The translations under genes and the position numbers were made by a program. 64,000 bases of DNA. It comes from Pseudomonas sp. TH15. Lineage in GTDB: Bacteria; Pseudomonadota; Gammaproteobacteria; Pseudomonadales; Pseudomonadaceae. The stretch lies in contig NZ_JAEKEL010000001.1 in NCBI RefSeq assembly GCF_016651105.1, positions 3,896,001-3,960,000 on the forward strand, given 5' to 3'. Of this stretch, positions 17,717 to 26,479 are shown one piece after another; the first letter of the stretch is position 1; each line of letters begins with the position of its first letter. Below the pieces are notes generated by a model. That model did no database searches. It worked only from the letters and a program-made list of their open reading frames with translations, and was not told the DNA's origin.

Positions 17717-17728
17717 ATTGTATGCAAT
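17717..17728. promoter_or_regulatory. Candidate GntR operator in the divergent promoter
   Basis: ATTGTATGCAAT is a dyad with only the two central base pairs off symmetry; a second half-site (ATGCAATTT) lies at about 17735. FadR/FCD-type GntR regulators bind short dyads of this kind near the divergent promoter of their operon. It lies about 20 bases upstream of the ATPase start, in the right place to repress the operon. No binding evidence. Confidence 0.5.
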
Positions 17729-17834
17729 ATCTGAATGCAATTTAGAAATACCCGGATTAATCTGCGTGTGCAACCCCTTTTTCCGGCTGTTCATTCGCCA
17801 GGGCAGCGTTGCCAGCACCTAAAGGAGTTTTTCA

Positions 17835-18524
17835 ATGACCGAGAAGAAACTGGAAACCACGGTCGACCGCGTCTACCAAGGGGTTTACGAGGCGATCAGC
17901 AAGCGTTCGCTGCGTCCGGGGATGAAGCTGGGCGAGGCCTCGCTGGCCGAGTTATTTAATGTCAGCCGCACATCGGTTCGCGCCGCGCTGAAGCAATTGG
18001 AGGCCGACGGACTGGTCACTACCGAGCCCAATAAAGGTGCGTCGGTGTCGCTGCCGAGCAATGAAGAAATCCGTTCGCTGTTCGAAACCCGCCGTCTGAT
18101 CGAGATCGGCATCGTCACCGAACTGTGCCGGCGCAAGGACACAGCGGCGATGCAGGACTTGCGCGAGCACCTGCTGCTGGAAGATGAAGCCCACGCCGCC
18201 GGTGACCACGAACGGCTGATTCATCTGCTCGGCGAGTTCCACATCAAACTGGCACGCAGCCTCAACAATCCGGTGCTGCTGGACTGGTTCCAGAAGCTGA
18301 TTTCCCGCGCGTCGCTGTACGTTGCGGCGCTGGATGACGACAGCCACGAAGCTTGCCGCGATGACGAACACCTGCGACTGATCGAGTACATCGAAGCGGG
18401 AAATCAGAGCGCCGCGATCGAATTGACTTGCATGCACCTCAATGGCATCGAAAAAGCCATTCTCGACGTCGCCGCCAAGATGAAAACTGGCTACCATCCG
18501 CTCAAGCATCTGATCGGCGTCTGA
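17835..18524 (+). CDS. GntR-family regulator (FadR/FCD type)
   Basis: A 229-residue regulator. An N-terminal winged helix (about 10-75, LGEASLAELFNVSRTSVRAAL) is followed by an all-helical FCD ligand domain (about 80-220) with the metal-type residues expected in this family (ELCRRKD, LLGEFHIKLA, DDEHLRLIEYIE). AAAGGAG lies nine bases before ATG 17835. It is divergent from the ABC/amidohydrolase operon, so it probably represses that operon until the imported substrate or a product binds the FCD domain. Confidence 0.92.
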   Translation: MTEKKLETTVDRVYQGVYEAISKRSLRPGMKLGEASLAELFNVSRTSVRAALKQLEADGLVTTEPNKGASVSLPSNEEIRSLFETRRLIEIGIVTELCRRKDTAAMQDLREHLLLEDEAHAAGDHERLIHLLGEFHIKLARSLNNPVLLDWFQKLISRASLYVAALDDDSHEACRDDEHLRLIEYIEAGNQSAAIELTCMHLNGIEKAILDVAAKMKTGYHPLKHLIGV

Positions 18525-18570
18525 GCTCCGGTCAGGGATTAAAATCGGCTTACTTCATATGAAACCAATA

Positions 18571-18611
18571 CGACGACAGACGCTCGAAACAGACGGGCGT
18601 CGCGTCGTTTT
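18571..18611 (+). terminator. Probable intrinsic terminator after the GntR gene
   Basis: An imperfect stem pairs CGACG..GACGC (18571-18583) with GCGTC.CGTCG (18597-18607) and is followed by TTTT. The stem has a three-base bulge, so strength is uncertain. Confidence 0.45.
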
Positions 18612-18658
18612 GGCGTCGCGATTCATCGGGCAATCAGCACAGGACACCGAGTCAGTCG

Positions 18659-20770
18659 ATGCAGTTTTTATCCGATAGCCACGGTTGTGACGGCTGGAAA
18701 GGCGAGATGGCCGAACGCATTCGAGCGTTCGACTGGAGCCTCACCGAGTTGGGTCCGTTGGCCATGTGGCCGGCGAGCCTGTGCAGCACAGTGCAACTGA
18801 TGCTGGCCTCGCCGTTGCCGATGGTGATGCTCTGGGGCCGGGCCGGCTACATGATCTACAACGACAGCTATTCAAAGTTTGCCGGTGGCCGGCACCCATT
18901 TCTGCTGGGCTCACCGGTCGAACTGGGCTGGCCCGAGGTTGCGGATTTTAACCGCAACGTGGTCGATACCTGCCTGGCAGGCGGTACTTTGTCGTATCGC
19001 AACAAGGCGCTGATACTGCTGCGCGATGGCGTTCCCGAAGACGTTTGGATGGATCTTTATTACAGCCCGGTGGCCAACGATGAAGGAATACCGTCCGGGG
19101 TGATGGCGATTGTCGTCGAAACCACTGAATTCATGCGCTCCGAACGCCTGCGCCAAGAGGCCGAAAATGCCTATCGCGCCGATAACGAACGGGTGCGTCT
19201 GGCGCTGAATGCCGGCGCCTTGCTCGGCTCGTTTGTCTGGGATGTGAAGAACAATGTGCTGTCCGGCGATGAGCGTTTTGCCCGGACATTCCACTATCCG
19301 CCGGGGCAGGATCTGGGCAATCTGCCGCAGGCCTACACCGAGTCGCAGATTCATCCCGATGACTTGGCGTGGGTGAATGAACGGGTCGGCCACTCGGTGC
19401 AGACCGGCGAACCGTACAACGCCGAATATCGAGTGCTGCGCCCGGACGGCAGTTACCTGTGGGTGCTGGCCAGCGGCTGCTGCGAGTTCAATGAGCAGGG
19501 CAAACCGTTCCGCTTTCCCGGGGTGTTGATCGACATCCACGAACGCAAGACTGCTGAAGAATCCTTGCTCAAGTTCACCCGCAATCTGGAGCAGCGGGTG
19601 GCCGACGAAGTCGGTGCGCGGCTGGCGGCCGAGGAGCAATTGCGCCAATCGCAGAAGCTGGAAGCGATTGGCGGCCTCACCGGCGGCGTTGCCCATGACT
19701 TCAATAACCTGCTGCAAGTGATTGCCGGCAACCTGCATTTGCTGGCCCGCCATGAACCGGACAACCTCAACGTACAGCGCCGGGTCAGTGCCTCGATTGC
19801 GGCGGTCGAGCGCGGGGCCAAGCTGTCTTCGCAACTGCTCGCGTTCGCCCGGCGCCAGCCATTGTCGCCGGCCGTGTGCGACCCACGGCAGATTTTTGAA
19901 GGGCTGGGGGAGTTGTTGCAACGGGCGTTGGGGGAAACCATCCAGATCAATATGCAGGTGGTCGACGACGCCTGGCGCGTCCATGTCGACCGCAACCAAC
20001 TGGAAAACGCCATCCTCAACCTGGCGATCAATGCCCGCGATGCCATGAACGGCGAGGGCACGATCAGCCTCAGCGCATCCAACGTGCGACTCGACCCCGA
20101 ATTCTGTGTGGGTAAAGGTCTTGTTCCCGGCGAGTTTGTCCGGGTTGCGGTCAGTGATAGCGGTGCTGGCATGCCGCCTCAGGTGCTGGCCCAGGCATTC
20201 GAGCCATTTTTCACCACCAAGGCTGACGGCCACGGCACCGGCCTGGGGTTGAGCATGGTGTTCGGTTTCGTCAAACAGAGCGGCGGGCATATCGAAATTT
20301 ACAGCGTGGTTGGCGAGGGCACTCGGGTGCAGCTGTATTTTCCGCGCAGCCTGCGACCGTTGCCCGATGAAACGCCGCTGCACGTGCCACAGCAACGGGG
20401 CGGGCATGAAACGATTCTGGTGGTCGAGGACAACGAAGCCGTGCGTATTTCTGCGGTGGAGTTGCTACGCGAAGAAGGCTATCAGGTGCTGACCGCCAGC
20501 AACGGCGACACGGCTATGCAGATGTTGTTGGAAGGCGTGGCGGTGGACCTGATCTTCACCGACGTGGTCATGCCCGGCCTGATCAAAAGCTCGGACCTGG
20601 CGGCCTGGGCCAAAGTGCAGGACCCGGCGGTGGCGGTGTTGTTTACCTCTGGCCACACAAGGGACATCATCTCGCGCAATCACCAACTGAGCCCTGATAC
20701 GCATCTGCTCAGCAAACCGTATGGGCCGCAAGCGCTGACCCGGATGGTGCGCACGGTCCTGAATGGTTGA
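18659..20770 (+). CDS. Hybrid sensor histidine kinase (PAS-PAS-HisKA-HATPase-REC)
   Basis: A 703-residue cytoplasmic sensor with no membrane segment. Residues about 1-155 form a PAS-like domain (MVMLWGRAGYMIYNDSYSKF), and about 185-300 a second PAS with PAC (YRVLRPDGSYLWVLASG). A coiled coil leads to HisKA with phospho-acceptor His346 (GGVAHDFNNLLQ), then HATPase_c with NAINARDA-type N box and GTGLGLSMVFGFVKQSGG. The C-terminal receiver has acceptor Asp635 (FTDVVMPG). It has no adjacent response regulator with an output domain, so phosphate may pass to a distant partner. Signal unknown. Confidence 0.93.
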   Translation: MQFLSDSHGCDGWKGEMAERIRAFDWSLTELGPLAMWPASLCSTVQLMLASPLPMVMLWGRAGYMIYNDSYSKFAGGRHPFLLGSPVELGWPEVADFNRNVVDTCLAGGTLSYRNKALILLRDGVPEDVWMDLYYSPVANDEGIPSGVMAIVVETTEFMRSERLRQEAENAYRADNERVRLALNAGALLGSFVWDVKNNVLSGDERFARTFHYPPGQDLGNLPQAYTESQIHPDDLAWVNERVGHSVQTGEPYNAEYRVLRPDGSYLWVLASGCCEFNEQGKPFRFPGVLIDIHERKTAEESLLKFTRNLEQRVADEVGARLAAEEQLRQSQKLEAIGGLTGGVAHDFNNLLQVIAGNLHLLARHEPDNLNVQRRVSASIAAVERGAKLSSQLLAFARRQPLSPAVCDPRQIFEGLGELLQRALGETIQINMQVVDDAWRVHVDRNQLENAILNLAINARDAMNGEGTISLSASNVRLDPEFCVGKGLVPGEFVRVAVSDSGAGMPPQVLAQAFEPFFTTKADGHGTGLGLSMVFGFVKQSGGHIEIYSVVGEGTRVQLYFPRSLRPLPDETPLHVPQQRGGHETILVVEDNEAVRISAVELLREEGYQVLTASNGDTAMQMLLEGVAVDLIFTDVVMPGLIKSSDLAAWAKVQDPAVAVLFTSGHTRDIISRNHQLSPDTHLLSKPYGPQALTRMVRTVLNG

Positions 20771-20823
20771 CCCCGCTCCCACATGGATCGGTGTTTATTC
20801 AGTTGTTTAATTAAGGCGACTTC

Positions 20824-23451
20824 ATGACTTCAAAGCGCACTTCAACCCTTCCCACCAGCATGGTTCGGGTGCGTGGTGCCCGCGAGCACAACCTCAAGAA
20901 CGTCGATGTCGACATTCCCCGCGATGCCTTGGTGGTGTTCACCGGCGTCTCCGGTTCGGGCAAATCGTCCCTGGCGTTTTCGACCCTGTACGCCGAAGCG
21001 CAACGACGCTATTTCGAATCCGTGGCGCCTTATGCCCGACGCCTGATCGATCAAGTCGGGGTGCCGGACGTCGATTCCATCGAAGGCTTGCCGCCGGCCG
21101 TGGCCCTGCAACAACAGCGGGGCACGCCGAGCACTCGGTCTTCGGTGGGCAGTGTGACGACGTTGTCGAGCTTGATCCGCATGCTCTATTCCCGCGCTGG
21201 CAGTTATTCGCCGGGGCAGCCGATGCTCTACGCCGAGGACTTTTCGCCAAACACGCCCCAAGGCGCCTGCCCCGAGTGCCACGGCCTGGGCCGGGTTTAT
21301 GAAGTGACCGAAGCGCTGATGGTCCCGGACCCGAGCCTGACCATCCGCCAGCGGGCGATTGCCTCTTGGCCGCTGGCTTGGCAGGGGCAGAACCTTCGGG
21401 ACATTCTGGTAACGATGGGCATCGACGTCGACATTCCCTGGCGCAAACTGCCGAAAAAACAGCGCGACTGGATTCTCTTCACCGAAGAAGCCCCCACCGT
21501 GCCGGTGTACGCCGGGCTGACTCCGGAAGAAACCAAAGTCGCCCTCCAGCGCAAAATGGAACCGAGTTACCAAGGCACCTTCACTGGCGCCCGGCGCTAC
21601 ATCCTGCACACCTTCAGCCATTCCCAAAGCGCGTTGATGAAGAAGCGCGTTTCGCAATTCATGCTCGGCAGCCCGTGCCCGTTGTGCGACGGCAAACGGC
21701 TCAAGCGTGAAGCGTTGTCGGTGACCTTTGCCGGGTACGACATCGGCGAGCTGTCGCAAATGCCGTTGCTGCAAGTGGCCGAGGTGCTGAAGCCGGTGGC
21801 AGCGCAGACTTATCTGGAACAGGCCGATGAGCCGGGCGAAGTGTTGACTCACAGCCAGACCCGCGAGGCCCGTGAGCAGCGAGTCGCCCACGGCGCCAGT
21901 GGCCACGCCAACGCCCCGGACGTGCGCCACACGCCAAACCTGTCGGTGGAGAAACGCCTGGCGGCGCAGCGCATTGCCCAGGACTTGCTGGAGCGGGTTA
22001 GCACCCTGACCGATCTGGGCCTCGGTTACCTGGCGCTGGAACGCAGCACGCCCACCCTGTCGTCCGGCGAACTGCAACGTTTGCGCCTGGCGACGCAGTT
22101 GGGTTCGCAACTGTTCGGCGTGATCTACGTCCTTGATGAGCCGTCCGCCGGCCTGCACCCGGCGGATGGCGAAGCGCTGTTCGAAGCCCTGCAACGCTTG
22201 AAAGCAGCGGGCAACACGCTGTTTGTGGTCGAACATGACCTGGAAACCATGCGCCGCGCCGACTGGCTGATCGACGTCGGGCCGGCGGCGGGCGAGCATG
22301 GCGGGCGCATCCTCTACAGCGGGCATCCTTCAGGGCTGGAACACGTCAGCGATTCCCAGACCCGCGCTTACCTGTTCGCCGAACAGGTCACGGCACCGCG
22401 CGCTGTTCGCAAGGCTAAGGACTGGCTGCGACTGGAAGGCATCACCCGCAATAACCTGAACAACCTCAGTGTCGAGTTCCCCTTGGGTTGCTTCACTTCA
22501 GTGACTGGCGTCTCGGGTTCCGGCAAGTCGAGCCTGGTTAGCCAGGCGCTGCTCGAACTGGTGGGCGCGCATCTGGGACGAGCCGCCAGCGAGCCAGAAG
22601 AACTGAGTCTCGAGGACGACGCCCCACAAGTCAGCGGTGGTCAGGTCACGGCGGGGCTGGAGTCGATCAAGCGTCTGGTGCAAGTCGACCAGAAACCGAT
22701 TGGCCGCACGCCGCGCTCGAACCTGGCGACCTACACCGGACTGTTCGACAACGTGCGCAAACTGTTCGCCGCCACGCCTGAGGCGCAGGCTGAGGGCTAT
22801 GACGCCGGGCAGTTTTCCTTCAACGTCGCCAAGGGTCGTTGCCCGACGTGCGAAGGCGAAGGGTTCGTCAGTGTCGAGTTGCTGTTTATGCCCAGCGTCT
22901 ATGCACCATGCCCAACCTGCCACGGTGCCCGCTACAACCCGCAGACCCTGGCAATCACCTGGCAAGGGCTGAGTATCGCCCAGGTGTTGCAGCTGACGGT
23001 GGATGAGGCGGTGATGGTGTTTGCCGAGCAACCGGGCATTCGCCGTTCGCTGGAAGTGCTGCGGGATATCGGTCTCGGTTATCTGCGACTTGGTCAGCCG
23101 GCGACCGAATTGTCCGGCGGCGAAGCCCAGCGGATCAAACTGGCCACCGAGCTGCAACGCAGCCAGCGCGGCGCGACCCTGTACGTGCTCGACGAACCGA
23201 CTACCGGTTTGCACCCACGGGACGTTGATCGATTGCTGGAACAACTCGATACGCTGGTGAAGGCAGGACACACGGTGATCGTGGTCGAGCATGAAATGCG
23301 CGTGGTCGCCCAGAGTGACTGGGTGATCGACATCGGGCCGGGAGCGGGGGATCAGGGCGGCAAGATCGTGGTGGCCGGCACACCGCAGACCGTCGCCAAA
23401 AACAAGAAAAGCCGCACGGCGCCGTTTTTGGCTCGTGCATTGAGCCGATAG
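20824..23451 (+). CDS. uvrA2: UvrA2-like excinuclease paralogue (ABC ATPase)
   Basis: An 875-residue UvrA-family protein, shorter than housekeeping UvrA (about 940). Two ABC halves are visible: Walker A GVSGSGKSS at residues 41-49 and again near 560, signatures LSSGELQRLRLA and LSGGEAQRIKLA, and zinc-finger pairs CPECHGLG, CPLCDGK, CPTCEGEG and CPTCHGAR. Class II UvrA proteins are linked with DNA-damage tolerance and resistance to DNA-binding drugs. The gene stands alone 53 bases after the hybrid kinase and ends before a REPIN. Its role beside the main UvrA is inferred from family only. Confidence 0.93.
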   Translation: MTSKRTSTLPTSMVRVRGAREHNLKNVDVDIPRDALVVFTGVSGSGKSSLAFSTLYAEAQRRYFESVAPYARRLIDQVGVPDVDSIEGLPPAVALQQQRGTPSTRSSVGSVTTLSSLIRMLYSRAGSYSPGQPMLYAEDFSPNTPQGACPECHGLGRVYEVTEALMVPDPSLTIRQRAIASWPLAWQGQNLRDILVTMGIDVDIPWRKLPKKQRDWILFTEEAPTVPVYAGLTPEETKVALQRKMEPSYQGTFTGARRYILHTFSHSQSALMKKRVSQFMLGSPCPLCDGKRLKREALSVTFAGYDIGELSQMPLLQVAEVLKPVAAQTYLEQADEPGEVLTHSQTREAREQRVAHGASGHANAPDVRHTPNLSVEKRLAAQRIAQDLLERVSTLTDLGLGYLALERSTPTLSSGELQRLRLATQLGSQLFGVIYVLDEPSAGLHPADGEALFEALQRLKAAGNTLFVVEHDLETMRRADWLIDVGPAAGEHGGRILYSGHPSGLEHVSDSQTRAYLFAEQVTAPRAVRKAKDWLRLEGITRNNLNNLSVEFPLGCFTSVTGVSGSGKSSLVSQALLELVGAHLGRAASEPEELSLEDDAPQVSGGQVTAGLESIKRLVQVDQKPIGRTPRSNLATYTGLFDNVRKLFAATPEAQAEGYDAGQFSFNVAKGRCPTCEGEGFVSVELLFMPSVYAPCPTCHGARYNPQTLAITWQGLSIAQVLQLTVDEAVMVFAEQPGIRRSLEVLRDIGLGYLRLGQPATELSGGEAQRIKLATELQRSQRGATLYVLDEPTTGLHPRDVDRLLEQLDTLVKAGHTVIVVEHEMRVVAQSDWVIDIGPGAGDQGGKIVVAGTPQTVAKNKKSRTAPFLARALSR

Positions 23452-23527
23452 GGTTGATGGCCGAGCTGGCCTCAGCGCCAGCAGGCTAACTCCGACAGGT
23501 TTTGCGGCGTACACAAGACTCATGCAG

Positions 23528-23663
23528 GCGCTGAGTTTGCTCGCGAAGCGCTGTATCAGTCGATATTTGCGTGGACTGACACGACGCCTTCGCGAGCAAG
23601 CTCAGCTCCTACAGTGATTTGCGTTGAAACCGAACCGTAGGAGCTGCCGCAGGCTGCGATCTT
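23528..23663. repeat. REPIN plus single REP in the uvrA2/kinase convergent gap
   Basis: A REPIN with arms GCTGAGTTTGCTCGCGAAGC (23528) and GCCTTCGCGAGCAAGCTCAG to about 23612 is followed by a single REP of the other family (GTAGGAGCTGCCGCAGGCTGCGATC, 23637-23662). They fill the space between convergent uvrA2 and the minus-strand kinase operon and probably act as the shared transcript boundary. Confidence 0.88.
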
Positions 23664-23670
23664 TTTGCTT

Positions 23671-25614
23671 CTAACTACCGTCGAGGGTACGGCGGACCTT
23701 GTCGAGCAGTTCGCTGATTTGAAACGGCTTGACCAGCATGTCCATGCCGCTGCCGAGAAATACCTGACGATTGATCGCCGTTTCCGCATAGCCGGTCATG
23801 AACAGAATCGGCAGAGCCTCACGCCAACCCCGCGCAACGTCCGCCAACTCACGCCCGCTCATGCGCGGCAAACCCACATCGGTCAGCAGCAGGTTGATCG
23901 ACGGATCATTCTGCAATCGCTCCAGCGCCGTTTCGATATCCGCCGCCTGGGTACAGTGGTAGCCAGCGTCCTCCAGCACTTCCGTGACAAACATCCGCAC
24001 CGACGGCATGTCCTCGACAATCAGCACGTGTTCGCCGGTGCCTTGGGGATTGACGACGGGTGCAGGGACATCCGCCCCCGTCGGATCGCTGGTGGCCGGC
24101 AACATGATCGTCACTTCCGTGCCGCGCCGAGCCACGCTGCGAATGTGTGCATCGCCACCCGATTGCCGGGCGAAACCATAGATTGTCGACAGCCCCAATC
24201 CGGTGCCCTGACCCAGGGGTTTGGTGGTGAAAAACGGATCGAACACCTTATCGATCACGTTGTGCTCGATCCCGGTACCGTCATCGCGCACCGACAATGC
24301 GACATACGCACCATCGGCCAGGTTCGGATCTCCGTGCGAGTAAGCGGCGTAGGTGTTGACCCAGATGTTGCCACCCGTGGGCAAGGCATCACGGGCGTTG
24401 ATCACCAGGTTCAGCACCGCGCTTTCCAGTTGCACCGGGTCAACCAGAGCGATCGCCGGTTTGTTGGTCAACTCAAGCTTGAGGTTGATCCGCTCACCGA
24501 TGGTTCGTACCAGCAATTCCTCCAGCGAACGCACCTGCTCGTTAATGTCCACCGGCCGCGTGTCCAGCGGTTGCTGACGGGCAAAGGCCAACAGCCGGTG
24601 GGTAAGCGACGCGGCACTCATGGCCGAGTTCAGCGCGGCTTCGGTGTAAAACTGCACTTTATCCAGACGCGCGTCGGCGATCCGTTTCTGGATCAACTCC
24701 AGGCTGGTGATGATGCCCGTCAGCAGATTGTTGAAGTCGTGAGCGATGCCGCCGGTGAGTTTGCCCAGCGCATCCATTTTCTGCACTTGCAGCAGCTGCG
24801 CCTCGGCCCGCACGCGCTCGGCGACTTCCTTGGCCAGTTGCGTGGTGGTGTCGTCCAGCCGCGCCAGGTGCGAGCGTTCGCGGTGACGGTGTTCGGTAAC
24901 GTCCTCGACGAACACCAGGCTCAGCTCTGGCGTGCGATACGGTGAAATCTGCCACTCGGTTTCGCGAATCTCCCCTTGGACACGCATGTTCAGCGTGCCT
25001 TTCCAGCGCTCGCCGTCGACCAGTCGCAGGCGCAGCTCATTGAGGATTGCGCTTTGATCGTCGGCAAAGCATTCATTCAGGGTTTGCGGGTTGCGATTAT
25101 CAAGAATCAGCTGGGCAAAAGCGTGGTTGCACTCATGCACCTTCAGATTCGCATCGAGCACCGCGATAGGTGCCGAAACGTTGACGAAAATCTCGCGAAA
25201 GCGCGCCTCGCTCTCGCGCAACGCGTTTTCCGTGTCGCGTACGCGCAACAACGTGCGCAGTGTCGCCAGCAGCACGTCCGGATCAACCGGATGAATCAGA
25301 TAGGCATCGGCGCCCGCGTCCAGGCCAGTGATGATGTCGCCGGTCTGGATCGACGCGGCAGACACATGGATCACCGGCAGCAACGCCGTGCGCGTGTCGG
25401 CGCGCAGAATACGCACGATGTCGAACCCGCTCATGTCCGGCAGGTTGACGTCGAGGATAAGCGCATCCAGCGGCTCACTTTCGATCAGCGCCAGCCCTTC
25501 AGTGCCGGTGCCAGCCTCCAGCACTTCATAGCCGTGACGCTCCAGCCGCCGGCGCAGGGCGTAGCGAGTGGCGACGTTGTCATCGACGATCAACAGGCGG
25601 ATGTCACGTTTCAT
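23671..25614 (-). CDS. Hybrid histidine kinase, REC-PAS-HisKA-HATPase-REC
   Basis: A 647-residue soluble kinase, last gene of the stressosome-like operon. The N-terminal receiver has acceptor Asp55 (ALILDVNLPDMSG); a PAS domain (about 140-250) is followed by HisKA (GGIAHDFNNLLTGI), HATPase_c (GTGLGLSTIYGFARQSGG) and a C-terminal receiver (LLLTDVGLPRMSG, about 530-647). It overlaps the upstream histidine kinase by 11 bases. Receivers at both ends suggest that it receives phosphate from the neighbouring kinase and passes it on; no DNA-binding or cyclic-di-GMP output domain is encoded nearby. By position it is the likely output of the Rsb module. Confidence 0.92.
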   Translation of the reverse strand: MKRDIRLLIVDDNVATRYALRRRLERHGYEVLEAGTGTEGLALIESEPLDALILDVNLPDMSGFDIVRILRADTRTALLPVIHVSAASIQTGDIITGLDAGADAYLIHPVDPDVLLATLRTLLRVRDTENALRESEARFREIFVNVSAPIAVLDANLKVHECNHAFAQLILDNRNPQTLNECFADDQSAILNELRLRLVDGERWKGTLNMRVQGEIRETEWQISPYRTPELSLVFVEDVTEHRHRERSHLARLDDTTTQLAKEVAERVRAEAQLLQVQKMDALGKLTGGIAHDFNNLLTGIITSLELIQKRIADARLDKVQFYTEAALNSAMSAASLTHRLLAFARQQPLDTRPVDINEQVRSLEELLVRTIGERINLKLELTNKPAIALVDPVQLESAVLNLVINARDALPTGGNIWVNTYAAYSHGDPNLADGAYVALSVRDDGTGIEHNVIDKVFDPFFTTKPLGQGTGLGLSTIYGFARQSGGDAHIRSVARRGTEVTIMLPATSDPTGADVPAPVVNPQGTGEHVLIVEDMPSVRMFVTEVLEDAGYHCTQAADIETALERLQNDPSINLLLTDVGLPRMSGRELADVARGWREALPILFMTGYAETAINRQVFLGSGMDMLVKPFQISELLDKVRRTLDGS

Positions 25615-26479
25615 CGACGTTCTCCAGAGCGATCGCCAGCGGAATGATCACGAAAAAGGTCGAACCGACCCCCGGCGCGCTTTCCACCCCGACCTCACCG
25701 CCCAACAGGGCTGCGAAACGCTTACACAGCGACAGACCCAGGCCGGTGCCACGCAGGCGTTTCTGCAAGGGTGAGTCGACCTGGGAAAAGTCTTCGAACA
25801 ATGCGCCATGTAGCTCGGGAGCGATACCGATTCCGGTGTCGCTGACGGCAAAGCGCACTTTGTCGGCGCCTTCCAGTCGCGCCGAAACCCGCACTTCGCC
25901 ACGGGTGGTGAACTTCAGCGAGTTGGAAATGAAGTTGCGCAGGATCTGTGCGAGTTTTTTGTCATCGGTGTACAGGCGCGGCAGGCCGTTCGGTTCTTCG
26001 AAGATCAGATCGACCGCCGTCGCATCGACGATCGGCCGGAACATCCCGCGCAGGGCGGAGAACAGGTCGAACATGTCGAACCATGCCGGGGAAATGCTGA
26101 TGCGTCCGGCCTCGATTTTCGCCAGATCGAGCAAGTCATCGACCATGTCGCTCAGCTCGCGAGCGGCAGTGCTGACGAATGCCACCTGCTTGTGCTGCTC
26201 GGGGCTGAGCGGGCCGTCGAGTTCATCGGCAAGCAGGCTGTTGATGCTCAGGATCGACCCCAGCGGCGTGCGGAACTCATGGCTCATGTAGGAGAGGAAG
26301 CGGCTTTTCAAATCGGAAGCCTGGCGCAATTCCTCTGCCTGGGTGTCGAGTTCGGCGTACAAGGCCAGCACGCCCTGATTGGTCTCGTCGAGTTCTTCGC
26401 GCAGGGCGGCGGATTCGCTCTGCAACTGCGCGATGAGCGCAGCCTGTTCGGCATTGCTCAAGATGGGCGACTCAGCCAT
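25604..26479 (-). CDS. Histidine kinase, coiled coil-HisKA-HATPase
   Basis: A 291-residue soluble kinase with no sensor domain. Residues about 10-60 form a coiled coil (LIAQLQSESAALREELDE), followed by HisKA with acceptor His in SYMSHEFRTPLGS and HATPase_c (NFISNSLKFTTRG, DTGIGIAPEL, GTGLGLSLCKRFAALLGG). The start at ATG 26479 lies eight bases inside the preceding gene; an upstream in-frame codon is less likely. It sits between the ATPase-phosphatase gene and the hybrid kinase, so its activity is probably set by protein partners of the Rsb switch rather than by a ligand. This is inference from order. Confidence 0.92.
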   Translation of the reverse strand: MAESPILSNAEQAALIAQLQSESAALREELDETNQGVLALYAELDTQAEELRQASDLKSRFLSYMSHEFRTPLGSILSINSLLADELDGPLSPEQHKQVAFVSTAARELSDMVDDLLDLAKIEAGRISISPAWFDMFDLFSALRGMFRPIVDATAVDLIFEEPNGLPRLYTDDKKLAQILRNFISNSLKFTTRGEVRVSARLEGADKVRFAVSDTGIGIAPELHGALFEDFSQVDSPLQKRLRGTGLGLSLCKRFAALLGGEVGVESAPGVGSTFFVIIPLAIALENVDET

